A stretch of DNA of 64,000 nt from positions 86,382,840 to 86,446,839 of the forward strand of contig CM043971.1 in NCBI GenBank assembly GCA_014529385.2. Reading direction: 5' to 3'. The position numbers and the translations under genes are program-made. Below, piece after piece: positions 47,030 to 57,731 of the stretch. How positions within the stretch are numbered: position 1 is the first letter of the stretch; the number at the start of each line of letters is the position of its first letter. Under the pieces are notes generated by a model. That model had not been told where the DNA came from and did not search any database. It was given only the letters and a program-made list of their open reading frames with translations. Source of the DNA: Adiantum capillus-veneris (lineage: Eukaryota; Streptophyta; Polypodiopsida; Polypodiales; Pteridaceae).

Positions 47030-47290
47030 GAAAAGATGACAACAACTAAAGAGAGCAAGAGTAGTATCGAAGTGATGGGAGTGATCCTCCAAGATCCAAA
47101 GAGATTGACACAATCTGAAGCACCACCGGAGAATCAAGAGGGACCATCAGGTACGCAATCCTTGGTGGATAGAAGTAAGTTACATCGGGTGCTCTCCAGT
47201 AAGTTAGCTAGTGAAGAGAAAGAAGAGTACGTCTCTATGCTCGGTAACTTCACCACACTTTTCGTTGATGGTTATGACAAGATCCAAAGG
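47030..47290 (+). pseudogene. Fragment of the gypsy protease-RT linker
   Basis: SSIEVMGVILQDPKRLTQSE, then EEYVSMLGNFTTLFVDGYDK matches the minus-strand linker at 9441-9700 almost residue for residue. It is joined to LTR B on the left and to the CACTA transposase end on the right, both sharply. Confidence 0.85.
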
Positions 47291-47292
47291 CA

Positions 47293-48330
47293 TCACACAT
47301 CTTCGAGTTTGTCATCCTCCATCTCATCATCTTCATCATCATGATAATCATTCTCGCAAACACTTGCTACCGTTGGACTTGATTCATCGAACTCCACTTC
47401 ATTAGTGGAAAAAATGGTTCTCCCCCAAGATGTTACGGGAATTACGAACCAAAGTTTTGGTTGGTGGATTGCTGGGATATAGATGACCTGTAAAATAGAA
47501 GCTCAAAGTGAGTAACATTGGTATAACTAACACTACAAGTAGATAAGAATAAAAAAGTTACATGTCCTACTCACAATTGCGCGGTAAAACTAAATTGTCA
47601 TACCTCCCTGTGTGATTCATACTAGAGTCCACCATGTAGAGGCCATTCTCATGTTGTCTAGACACGTTTGCAAACCACTTTCACTCAAAGATGAAGCTAT
47701 GAAAGGTTCTTAAATTAAACTTTATTATCCTTTCAATAGTTCCGCAGTACCTGGCTTCATGACCGTCTGTGTCAAAGTTTCGCATGATGGCACAATCCAT
47801 GGTGGTTCTATGCTCGTCAATGTGGCGCGTACGAAAGTGCCGACCCTTTGAACACATAGAGCTAAAGGAAAGGCACTACAAAATAGAAAAATATATTAGT
47901 TTACCAAATACATATTAAAGATAATTTCAAGAAATAGCGAGACAATATGGTTTAGGTATATAAGTAATCTACCTTTGGTACGCAGCCTCGTGCATACTCC
48001 CATTCTTTGTTGGTAATGTCTTCTCCGTGGGCTTTTGCCTCGGTCATTCTCTCATGAATCCACTCTGCACTTATGAGATCTGGGAAACATGCAAGGTGTC
48101 TAGGCACTGGGGGTGCCCTCCTTCCTCCATGTGCTTGTTTCCATGCTCCCATCTCTTGCAAACGCCTGGCCTTTTCCATTGTCCACAAGTCCACCCACTT
48201 GGTCATAATCTTTGCATTGAGAATGCAAAAGTTATTGACCACTCAAGATAGATTCATATCCATGTTAAGTAGTTTACCCTTTCCACTTGTCGAGTGTGAC
48301 GTCATCCTTGGATCTTCCTCGTCTGACCAC
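47293..48330 (-). pseudogene. CACTA transposase C-terminal part (DUF4216 region) with GT-AG intron
   Basis: Minus strand. RHFRTRHIDEHRTTMDCAIM, then GTIERIIKFNLRTFHSFIFE, a stop, and KWFANVSRQHENGLYMVDSS lie at 47575-47870; this is the DUF4216 type found in CACTA TNP2-class proteins. An 87-bp intron follows (47488-47574, donor GTGAGT, acceptor TTTTACAG). The next exon reads VIYIPAIHQPKLWFVIPVTS and ends at 47293 in an acidic tail (DYHDDEDDEMEDDK, then LEDV). The open stretch 47952-48242 (WKQAHGGRRAPPVPRHLACF) links it to the DUF4218 part upstream. Confidence 0.75.
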
Positions 48331-48353
48331 ATGCGAGACAATGAAGGATCAAC

Positions 48354-48880
48354 TTATGCCAAATACTCTGATATGTAAACAAATGCGTCTTGAACAATCC
48401 ACCCTTCGGCCATACATGCCTCTGGTTGAGACCGTTGCTGCACAAAATCTTTGAGAGTCTTTAAAAACCTCAGTAAGATGAACATCCATCGTGCATGCAC
48501 TACTCCACATATAGCTATCTTCTCCACCACATGAACCAAGAGGTAAATTTGCCTAAGAAGGACCGATAGAGGAAATGCACTCTTCAATGGCACACACATT
48601 TTTTGTTGCAAGTGTTTGAGCAGCAGGGTAGCATCTCTTTTGATTTCCTTGGAGCTCACAAATCTGCAGGAAACACACAAGGATACACTAAATGCTAGTT
48701 GAAATTATTGTGTGCATAAAAAAGTTGTAGTTGAGTGGAGTCTTGTGGTGTACCTTACTAGCTCTCCTAATTTGAAAATAGCATCCCTGGCTTTCTTGTC
48801 CCGACATATACACATACTCACCGGAAAAATGAACTACAATGTAAATCAGGGAAAGGGATTGTGAGTGATAGTCATACACA
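48354..48880 (-). pseudogene. CACTA transposase DUF4218 region
   Basis: On the minus strand, IYLLVHVVEKIAICGVVHAR, then WMFILLRFLKTLKDFVQQRS and QPEACMAEGWIVQDAFVYIS is the conserved DUF4218 block that follows TNP2 in plant CACTA proteins (HLVxE...G..HxRWMYP.ER.L..LK..V.N...PE). The open frame spans 48354-48680. Sequence upstream to 48880 reads poorly and probably includes an intron. Confidence 0.8.
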
Positions 48881-50332
48881 CAACTATAGATAGAATAGGG
48901 AGTATTAAGATTACCTAAAGCATCTTATGCCAATCGTGAGACTTCAACCCATACAATTGAACGCTTCCACCCTTCTTTGCTTTTGTGAAAGCTCCCTTTA
49001 GTGACCTCATGTATGCTATTGGTGTGCAACTAGAGGCGATGGTCCTGCATCTTGTCTAGTTCTTCTTCTGCTAGCATCCATGGTGCTTTAGGAAGAACAA
49101 TATTTCCATTTGGGGCACGCCGTGGAGTCGCAGAGGCGGGGAGACGTTTTAAAAGACTCAAATCCTCCCTCGCATCCAAAGAGTTCTTCTTGCCAATAAT
49201 GTGGTCCCATAGTGTTTGGGCTACATTCTTGAATATGTGCATAGGATCCAAGAGGTGTTGTATTTTTAATTCCTTACAATATGGAAGCCTTAAAAATATG
49301 GAATACCTTGACATACCTTTTGGTGGAGGACACGGAGCCAAATTGGTGTTGTGGTGTTCCTCCCAAATGGTTTCCCAATCTGCCATTGTGAGCTTTAGAG
49401 GAGCCTTCCCATTTTTTGGAGCCTTGTGCTTGTTATGCCCTTGGGGTAAGAAATGATGGTTGTTTGGATAGATTACCTTGCGCAAAGAATCTAACCTCTC
49501 TGTCACCAACGATGGCCCACAAGTAGGACATGCATTGTGCCCCTATGTGGACAACCCTGCATACATATCATATGGTTAGAGAGATGAGTGAACTAAAGTG
49601 AGCTAAAGGGAGAGAGGGAATGAGGGAAAGAGAGATAGAGGATAGGGGGTTACCAAAATTCTCTCCAAGCCCAAGATAGTCATGCATAGTCCACATAAGG
49701 ATTCCCCTCGCTTGAGCCTCTCTCCCCTTCTTTGCAGGTAAGACATCGACAATTGGAATGCCTCTCCACAACTCCTCCAACTCCTTGATGAGGGGCTCGA
49801 GGTAAATGTCAATATTTGACACTTTGTACTTCCCTGGAACAAGCAAGGAAAGAAGTATATTGCCCTTCTTGGTTTCTCCCATGGTGGAATATTGTAGTTG
49901 ACAATCACCATAGGCCACGTGCTCCATGAAGTACACTTAGTGCCTAAGGGGTTGACACCATCACTTGCTAACCCAAGCCTCAAGTGTTGAGGCTCCAACC
50001 CAAACTTTAGTTTCGATTTGCCTCCAAGCAGGTGAATCGGTAGGGACACGCATCATTCCATCATTTGAGCGATGGTTTGCGTGCCACGCAAGAAGCTCCA
50101 CGATAGACCTGCTTTTAAACATGTGTTGGATGCGAGTAATTAATGGAAAATGTCTTAATACCTTGCGGGGTAGGTGTGCCCCGCTCACACCTGTCTTGTA
50201 TCGTGCCTCCCCGCACACGGGACATGAGGTATCATGTTCATGCTCATTGCGGTATAGCATGCAATTGGTAACGCATGCATGGATATGCTCAAACTCCATT
50301 CCAAGTGCAGTGACATACGATATCTTGTCCAC
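48881..50332 (-). pseudogene. CACTA transposase, TNP2 core
   Basis: The TNP2 family transposase excises and inserts CACTA elements. Minus-strand blocks in order: EHDTSCPVCGEARYKTG, FPLITRIQHMFKSRSIVELL and HRSNDGMMRVPTDSPAW (49961-50332); EPQHLRLGLASDGVNPLG (frame 49603-50049); ILLSLLVPGKYKVSNIDIYL, EPLIKELEELWRGI and ILMWTMHDYLGLGE (frame 49568-49936). A GT-AG intron spans 49557-49653. Then NACPTCGPSLVTERL, HHFLPQGHNKHKAPKNGKAP and LLDPMHIFKNVAQTLWDHII. Frameshifts near 50000 and 49880 fall inside conserved blocks, and one stop follows the intron, so the gene is dead. Confidence 0.88.
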
Positions 50333-51064
50333 GATTTGGAGACATGTGGTGATCTTCTAGCAATATTTTGCCCATCAAACTACAACAAACATGCGTATTA
50401 GTAAAATTCCTAGAAGCTAACACCATAAAGAGAGAGGGAGAGAGTATATAAAAGACACATTCCATACTTACAGAAGTAGTGCATCAACACTTGCATTACT
50501 CCAACCAAATTTTGCTTTCAAGTTGAGTACTTCCAATGATGCTCAGAGCATCGAGTACCGTGCATCGTCATAAAGAGGTGTTCGGGCACTTGTCATCAAT
50601 CTATCCTCCATTTTGGAAGCCCGTTTAGTGCAGGGCTGACAATCCTCCTAGCACACATCGCGCTCATGAGCTAGTAACTCATCACACATGTCGAACATGT
50701 GCTCATCCTCTACCTCAAAGTGCGACGAAGATTCCATAGAAGTTACCAACGTAGATCCAACGGGAGGATCACCATGCGGTGCACCCAAATCACCCAATCG
50801 CTCTTGCCTCTGCTGTTCAGCCTTACGTGCCGGTGCACCACAACCGAACACAGACCAATGGGGCACCTCCTCAAGCGATGGGTGAGTTGCGCTATCATCT
50901 CTCCGAGCTCTTTTCCGAGGATTCCAAAGCCCTTCGTTCTCCACGTGCTCCAAAGCAATGCACCTCAAGCACATTGAGGCAAGGACAAGGTAGATTTTCC
51001 TTGAGCCAACGATCTTGCTCTGGGCCTTCAAGAGGACCACGATCATCCCAATTGATGTCTTGCA
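50333..51064 (-). pseudogene. CACTA transposase N-terminal region
   Basis: The minus-strand open stretch 50648-51046 (WNPRKRARRDDSATHPSLEE, then EVEDEHMFDMCDELLAHERD) precedes TNP2 and is probably its N-terminal exon. An alternative frame from 51064 reads MQDINWDDRGPLEGPEQD. An intron-like gap lies at about 50340-50640. Assignment rests on position. The element ends (CACTA...TAGTG) were not found on either side. Confidence 0.45.
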
Positions 51065-52015
51065 TACGCGAAAAGTTGTTTATTTAGTCATGTGTCCTAA
51101 AAAATAAATAATTAGAAAAACACTTAATTCCATTAGAAAAATTACATATAGTTAAAGTCAAAGGGAATAAATGACAATGAGTGTTAAAATTATTTTTTAA
51201 CTAAAAGAGATTTTAAACAATTCAATTAATAAACATTAAAAGTACTACAAAATAAAGTATCCATAAAAAAATAAAAGTCTTCATTAAAAAACTCAAAAGG
51301 TTAAAAAATGAAATAATGTATAGCTAAAGATAGAGGGGGTGGTTTGTTATCCCCCCCCCCACCCTCCCCCCCTGCAACCTCGGATTTGCATGTATCTGTT
51401 TGAAATGATTGGCCGCGATAATAGCCGCGGTAATAATTGACGCCTAGAAAAGAAAAGAAGGTAGAGTATGCCGCGTTTTTGCAGCATACCTTGCGTTCTT
51501 GCTCTCCGCCATCTCTCCCAAGCTTCCCCCCCCTCCCCTCCCCCAGCCCCCATCTCCCTCCCCTCTCTCTCCTTCAACAAGCCTCCCCCTCTCCCCCCCC
51601 CCCCCCCCCCCCCCCCCACCTTTGTGTTCCCCCTCACTCCTTCTCCAAGCTTCTCAAGTTTCGTCGAAGAGGGTTTCGTCCAAGTTTTGGCAAGGGGGTA
51701 TTCCACCATCGTCTTTCGAAGCTCAACCCTGCTACAAATAAGAGGTAAACACAAAAGCACATCCTCCCTCTTCCCCTTTTGTTTTCTAACACACACACAC
51801 ACACACACACACACATAAATAGATAAAAATAGAGAAAATATAGAATCCATAACATACCTCATTCATTAGTAAATGTTTGTTTTGCACGGCTTGTTTGAAA
51901 TGGTTGCTTTGCTAAGCACATTTTAAAATGGTTGCTTTGCTATGCACGTTTGGAAATGATTGATTTGTTACGCACATTTTGGAAATGATTGTTTGGATAG
52001 TGTTAGTAGATAGAA

Positions 52016-52017
<2 letters not shown>
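51065..52017. other. Simple-sequence-rich region upstream of the CACTA transposase
   Basis: It holds a C10 run near 51351, a C25 run (51593-51617) in a CT-rich segment, an AC tract (51790-51814), a roughly 30-bp minisatellite (51871-51998) and a short GCCGCG(A/G)TAATA duplication near 51411-51434. The proline-rich ORFs here follow from the C/T composition. A plus-strand first exon is possible (a GAGGTAAAC donor-like site at 51741) but unsupported. Confidence 0.5.
51871..51998. repeat. Minisatellite, about 30-bp unit, four to five copies
   Basis: Units resemble GAAATGGTTGCTTTGCTAAG followed by CACATTTT, repeated with substitutions (AAAATGGTTGCTTTGCTATG, GAAATGATTGATTTGTTACG, GAAATGATTGTTTGG). 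Confidence 0.8.
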
Positions 52018-52071
<54 letters not shown>

Positions 52072-52784
52072 AGAGAGGGAGAGAAATGTTAGATACACAA
52101 AGAGAAATGTTAAATAGAGAGAGAGAAATAGATAAACAGAGTAAGAGAGGGAGAGAAATATTAGATAAAGAGAGGTAAATGTTAGATAGAGAGAGAGAAA
52201 TAGATAAAGAGGGGGAGAGAGAGAGAGAGAGGGGGGGGGGGGAGAGAGAGAAAGAGAGGGAGAGAGGGAAAGAGGGAGAGGAAGAGAGAGATAGAGGGAA
52301 AGAGGGAGAGAAAGATAGAGAGAGAGAGTGTGTAGATAGAGGGAAACAAAGAGAGAGAGAGAGAGAAATTAGATAGAGGGAGAGGGAGAGAAAGAGAGAG
52401 ACAAAGAGAGGGAGAGAAAGAAAGAGAGAGAGAAAGAGAGAGATAGAGGGAAAGAGGGAGAGAAAGAAAGAGAGAGAGAGAGAGAAAGAGAGGGAGAGAG
52501 GGAAAGAGGGAGAGAAACAGAGAGAGAGTGTAGATAGAGGGAAAGAAAGAGAGAGAGAAAGTAGATAGAGGGAGAGAAAGATAGCGATGGAGGGAAAGAG
52601 GAAGAGAGAGACAAAGTAGATAGAGGGAGAGAGGGAAAGAGAGAGAAATAGATAGAAAGAGAGAGAGCTAGAGGGAGAGAGGGAAAGAGGGAGAAAGGGA
52701 GAGAGGGAGAGAAAAAGAGAGAGAACGACAGGGAAAGAGAGAGAGTAGATAGAGAGGAATAGGGAGAGAGAGAAAGAGGGAAAA

Positions 52785-52817
<33 letters not shown>

Positions 52818-52858
52818 GAGAAAGAGGGAAAAGAGGGAGAGAGAGAAAGAATTTAAGG
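52018..52858. repeat. Purine-run region, about 840 bp of GA-rich DNA
   Basis: The plus strand is almost entirely A and G, with units such as GAGAGA, GGGAGAGAAA and AAAGAGGG and a T roughly every 10-20 bases (TAGATAGAGGG recurs). It includes a G11 run near 52232. ORFs of Arg/Glu or Leu/Ser are composition artefacts. Confidence 0.95.
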
Positions 52859-52869
52859 AGATGAAAATT

Positions 52870-53310
52870 GGACTCCAAAGGGATACCTGAGCAACCAACA
52901 CCAAGATTACCTTCAAGGCAAGGATGCTTTGTTGAGCGAAGGGAAGCCCATCCCCAAGCTTGGAGGGTGTAGGCAGAAGACAAGGGGTTCCACTTGTAAA
53001 ACATGTTGATCTATGTCTTGCAATAACGGGATGAAGCTGCCTCAGTTTGTGAGGCCAATAGAGGACGTGGTGGATGTCCCTAGGGTCACTCTTGTGGACG
53101 TATGCGAAGCCCAAAAAAGTGGAACCCAAGTCCAAATCCACCATGACCTTAGCCAAGACCTCCATGCCTTGGCAGAAGATGTCGTCCATGTTTGGCTTGT
53201 TATCTCTGAGAGTGCTTGCTTTACATGGAGGCGCCTACATGACTCTGGGATGGAGCTTCCGCTTCGTAGTTCAGACTCACAACCAAGAAGGGGCGAGCAA
53301 GGAGAGAGAG
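52870..53310 (-). other. Coding-like segment of unknown identity
   Basis: The minus strand is open over about 110 codons (MDDIFCQGMEVLAKVMVDLD, then LGSTFLGFAYVHKSDPRDIH). The plus strand is open over nearly the same bases (KLPQFVRPIEDVVDVPRVTL). I recognise neither. GC content and lack of repeats set it apart from the purine run beside it. The real strand cannot be decided by eye. Confidence 0.3.
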
Positions 53311-53359
53311 AGAGAGAGAGACTCAGTGAGATAAATAGAATTACTTATTGCACTACATT

Positions 53360-54047
53360 AGAATTGTAATGTTACAATCAATTGATCACGTAGATGTTGA
53401 ATTTAGGTGCAACCAACACAAAACGATGGCTACATTTATAATCTTAACATATATATGTGTGTACGTATATATCTGTTTATGCATGTATGTAGGCACTAAG
53501 TACGAGAGCATATCATCCGAAGGTTAGACGCTTCCTCTTGGGTATAGTCCTTTTTTAATCGTGGCATTGCGGTCATTGATCCACTCATGGATGGATTATC
53601 GCAATGTACCTTTGGTTTTACCATGGTTGAGACTGCGATGATATCTAAAAAGGTGCAGTTGACCTTTGGTACTACTAGCCTCTACTTAGGTCTACTAGTA
53701 CGTGTATGGCGATGTTGGAACTTGACCTAAAGTGGGGTTTGAGACCATAAGCGTGTGTGCTTAGGTCTTATAAACATGTCCTATACATTTCGCTACGTTT
53801 GGATGTCATTTGATGCTGCAACAACGGATGTGATTTGTTTGCCGATGAGCAATTGGCTTTTGGTGATTTGAGTCACTTGAGCTAGCTTGAGTTAGATGCG
53901 AGTTGTTAGTTTTTTTCTGAGAGATTGACAACCTCTTGTAGCCTCTATGCACTAGTCGAGCCAGCTTCATCCCATGGATTGACAATTTAATTGTGGTTCT
54001 CGCTACTACTGCAAGATAGGATGGTGAGGTTAGACATGCGTCCCACA
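53360..54047 (+). repeat. 3' part of an LTR (5' LTR end) preceding a primer-binding site
   Basis: It ends CGTCCCACA at 54047 directly before a primer-binding site. The start is not visible. It does not resemble LTRs A, B or D, nor the LTR beginning at 57732. Confidence 0.4.
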
Positions 54048-54067
54048 TTTGGTGCCACTGTCGGGGA
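54048..54067 (+). promoter_or_regulatory. Primer-binding site
   Basis: TTTGGTGCCACTGTCGGGGA follows the LTR end CA. It resembles the TGGCGCCGTTGCCGGGG type used by many plant Tat/Athila elements (tRNA-Asp) with several changes. Confidence 0.65.
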
Positions 54068-54359
54068 TCGAAGAGACCTAAACTAGGGAAAAACATGAGC
54101 GTCTTGTGAAGTTATCATTTAACTTTCTCTAGGATCACCTTGACTTCAAAACTTTCTTTTAGAAACTGAATAGCTTAAGATTGTTGTCTTTTGCTGTGTA
54201 GAGGTATCTTGGAAGTAATCGTACTTGCTGAGTGACTTTAGGATTGTAGGATTGTAGAAATAGGTTAGGAGTTTGAGGATGATTGGTAGACGAGACAAAT
54301 ATTAAGATCAATGCTAAGAAACCCATAAAAGACAAGAAAACGAGTGTTTGTGGACACTT

Positions 54360-55740
54360 TCCACAACACCATTGCATGAGAATCTAGGAGTAGGCTAAGT
54401 AGGATTCTAGGTGGATTACAAAACATTGCTCTCTCTCAAAGAATCAAGTGTGAGTTGTTATTGGAAGTTATTTACTTTTTCTTGAGATTTTAGGCCAAAT
54501 TAAGTTTTGACTTGATTCATAGGCTTAAAATAGCTCATATAAAGACTGTCTTTGAAAAAATTACAAAAAATTGTTCATTTCAAACCTGAAGTTAATAATA
54601 ACAATTATTAACTTGCTGCTCCAATTTGACCAAGGTACATACCATTGACTCATTGCATGTATGCAAACAACTTTTGTAAAGGCCCAAAAGATTTGGATCA
54701 CCAAATGGCAAAAAATCAAGGTAAAAACTAAAGGTTGTACTGACTTTTTGAATCTTGAGTGAAAATTTGAGAAAAATTTATCCAAACTTGTTAAAATTTG
54801 ATTTATAGGCTTATATTGATGTGATAAGCATGTGTACATGCTCAATTGACCAAAAAGATGCAAAAAGTTTCCAGTTTGTAAATAATCGCTATTATTTATA
54901 TCTACCCCATTTTTTTAACTTTTTTGACCAAGTCAAAATACCACTAGTTTTACCATGTTGTAATAAGCCCGCAAACCAAATTTGGTAAGATTTGGATTAC
55001 TAGATTGGAAATTATGACCAAATTTGCAAAGTTACTCCATGGAGAAAAAATTAATGACCATTTGACCAAAAATTGTCCAAACTTGATGAAACTTGGCTAG
55101 TGACCTTAACTTGAGGTGTTTAGCAGATCTGTGTCAAAATTGAAACAAAAATTTACAAAAATTTAGCTGGAGTAAATAATTATGATTATTTACATCTGCT
55201 TTAAAACTTGAAAATTTTGCACATTTGAGTATCCCACAAGGTCAAGCATATCAAGTAGACCTCACAAATAAATTTTGGTGAAATTTGGATCACAAAAGTG
55301 AGACTTAAGCCAGATTCTTGAAATCAGAGTTTGCGGACAAGAGTTGATAAACTTGATCAGATTTTTTCCAAACTTTTTAAAACTTGTCCAAAGACTTTAA
55401 CAAGTTGTATACTTGCCAAACCATTCCAAAAAGTGTAAAACATTGACAAAAGTAAATAATCGCGATTATTTACTACTACTACCCAGGGACATCAATTTTT
55501 AATTTTGAACTTGTATAGTGTTAGACCAGCATAATACAAAGCCACCGGGAAATTTTTGTTCAATCGGATCCAAATTGGTACATGTTCACTCAGTTTCTAG
55601 GTTGCAGAGTAATGCTTTGATTTTTTGCAATCTGAAAGTCAGTTTGACTCCCATAGATCGATTTGAAGTGATATACATAGACCAATCAATAGAGTTAGCA
55701 AAAACTCTATTGTCTTTATAGAAGAATAGCTAACCTGATC
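54360..55740 (+). repeat. Diverged tandem array, unit about 287 bp, one AT palindrome per unit
   Basis: Four units begin with palindromes at 54591, 54878, 55172 and 55451. Each then shows, in the same order, a TTGACCAAG/AAGTC block, an AATTTGGTxAGATTTGGAT block, a CCAAACTTGxTxAAACTTG block and an AAAATTxACAAAA block. A partial unit precedes (about 54480-54590). It fills the untranslated stretch between primer site and ORF. Confidence 0.8.
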
Positions 55741-55959
55741 AAATTTGTACACGAATCAGATTGCAAACGAGGAATCGGCAATTCAAAAGAGGTTGCAATC
55801 GAGACAAGTGGAAATTGACGACAAGTCAATCCAAAGATAAGTACTCTAACCAGGGCTTCATAAGTATATATGAACCTTAGATCTGGTCCTGTACTAGGAA
55901 ATCAGGACATACTCGGGAGAAACTTCTAGTAGAGTATCCTGGAGATTTCTCCAAGTAAT

Positions 55960-56700
55960 TCCTTGCACACAATTCCTTAAAGAAGTCTCAGACACTTTTT
56001 CAGATTCAACATCTGAAATGTTTTCTTACCGACTCACTCGGAAATCGGAACGACAATGTGCTATAAGCATATACTCTCTTTTTAGAAGACTAATCACCAT
56101 GGAGTCCAGGTTTACTTGGACCCTAACAAGGAGTATGCTATTCAAATTGATGACCATGGTATTGGAAGAGATTAGGGAAAACAAACAAGGAAAAATGTAC
56201 ATGTGGGCAGAAACGAAACTCAGTATGTACAAGTCGAAAACCCTGATATGGTAGACAAATGGGGGTTAGAAGTAAACACCATAATCCCACATATGTCAGC
56301 AAAGGAAGGACCACCAACTTTAGAATTCAAGGGATACGATCAAGTAGATTTAAAGCCTTTGAAACGGCTTGGTACGGATAATCCTAGGATCAGAGTCTAT
56401 TGTTGGGAAGATAGAAACATAAAAGATCTTCTGTGGACTTCGCATGCCAAGCCAAGACAACTAACGGTCATGAAGATCATTTATATCTTCAAGATCAAAG
56501 ATAAGGGATCAGCAGACCTACCAACCTACCTGTTTAGGGACTTTTATAGCAACAACTTTGTTATGATGACTCCTGAGGAGGTAGAACAAACCAAATACCA
56601 AGGGTATTCCATAAGGGATTGGATATTGAGACAAGGACCAAAAATAACTCCAAGAGATGAACACCGTGAGAGAAACCTGGGCTGTGAAAAACAATCCTGG
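55960..56700 (+). CDS. Unrecognised ORF fused in position to integrase
   Basis: A coding-like frame runs from about 56100 (QVYLDPNKEYAIQIDDHG), through one stop near 56173, and is then open from 56203 (VGRNETQYVQVENPDMVDKW, TLEFKGYDQVDLKPLKRLG, and YLFRDFYSNNFVMMTPEEVE) to about 56690. It is hydrophilic with no zinc knuckle or retroelement enzyme motif that I recognise. It sits where gag would be expected but the sequence passes directly into the integrase core, so protease, RT and RNase H are missing. It could be a divergent Gag N-terminus or an extra ORF. Confidence 0.45.
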
Positions 56701-56702
56701 CT

Positions 56703-57712
56703 AATGAGGTGTTTGAAAAATGGGGCCTCGATGCTATTGGGCCATTACCCACTTCAAGTAAGAGGAATGTGTATATTTTGACAGCGGTGGATTATTTATC
56801 AAGTTGGGTAGAGGCCAAGGCTGTCAAATTACCAGCAACAACAAGGAAATGAGAAAATTTGTGTATGAGCACATATGCTGCAAGTTCGGGGTGCCATTGG
56901 AGTTACTGTCTGACAGAGGGCCAGGGTTTAGAGGTCAAATGTTTGATTTCTTATGCAAGAAGCTTGGCATAGAGCATAAATACAACACCCCTTATTATCC
57001 GCAGTGCAATGGACTTAATGAGAGGTTTAATGGAGAATTGGTGAAGATTCTGACAAAAATGACTTTAACACATGCCAAAACTTGGGACTCAGAGTTTCCT
57101 TGTGCGTTATGGGCATATAGAACCCAAATAAAAACTAGCACGGGATTCTCACCATATCTTTTGGTTTATGGCAAAGAAGTCTTGATGCCTATTGAAGTGA
57201 AAATCCCTCAACTCAAGTTTTTGTCATTGCAAGATGAAGAGCAACAAGATGCTTGGCAACAAAGGTTGTTGGATTTACAATGTCTACAGCTAGAAAGGCT
57301 TTTGGCCTTGGATTACTATCAAGAAACATGTAAAAAGGCCCAGAAAAGAGCTAATGAATGCATGAAAGATAAGGGAATTGAGAAAAGAGATCTTGTTTTG
57401 CAATACAATAGTAAATTGGACCACACTTTCCAAAAGAAGTTTCAGATCAAGTGGGAGGGTCCTTTTACTGTTGTAAACAAGTTTGATAATGGGACATATC
57501 AGCTGGGGCTGATTTAGATGGTACACTACATAGCTACCGTGTTAATGGTTATAGAATTAAGAAGTATTTAGCATGGTTGATGACTATTGTGACAGATGAG
57601 ATGCTATCAATGGAAACAAAGAGTGTAAATGCGTCACAAAATGTGGACGAGGTTTCTGGGGACGAGTTGCAGCAATTGTTCACCCTGGGGACCTCTGCTT
57701 GTCATGAATGAT
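56703..57712 (+). pseudogene. Ty3/gypsy integrase core and C-terminus, nearly intact
   Basis: It begins abruptly at EVFEKWGLDAIGPLP (first Asp), then TAVDYLSSWVEAKAVK. After a 1-base frameshift near 56850 it is open from 56849 to 57517: FVYEHICCKFGVPLELLSDR, GPGFRGQM (second Asp), YYPQCNGLNERFNG (Glu), then FPCALWAYRTQIKTSTGFSP and KRDLVLQYNSKLDHTFQKKF. A second shift near 57505 leads to LHSYRVNGYRIKKYLAW and a TGA at 57710-57712. There is no chromodomain. The zinc-binding N-terminus is missing. It is related to the minus-strand integrase at 14.7-16.2 kb. Confidence 0.88.
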
Positions 57713-57718
57713 CAAGCA

Positions 57719-57731
57719 GGCTAGGGGGGGT
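57719..57731 (+). promoter_or_regulatory. Polypurine tract
   Basis: GGCTAGGGGGGGT immediately before TGACAAGTTATG, 6 bp after the integrase stop. It resembles the GGGGGGAGGGCTAA tract at 14676. Confidence 0.8.

Noticed and set aside
51437-51862. Proline-rich ORFs around the C25 run
   Set aside because: Composition of the CT/C-rich DNA gives open proline frames. No start context, domain or homologue could be recognised.
53013-53369. 118-codon plus-strand ORF as a host gene
   Set aside because: The opposite strand is equally open and neither translation is recognisable, so it is listed only as an unidentified coding-like segment.
54591-55474. AT palindromes as transcription terminators or replication origins
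   Set aside because: They are phased units of a tandem repeat in a plant retroelement leader; nothing suggests terminator or origin function.
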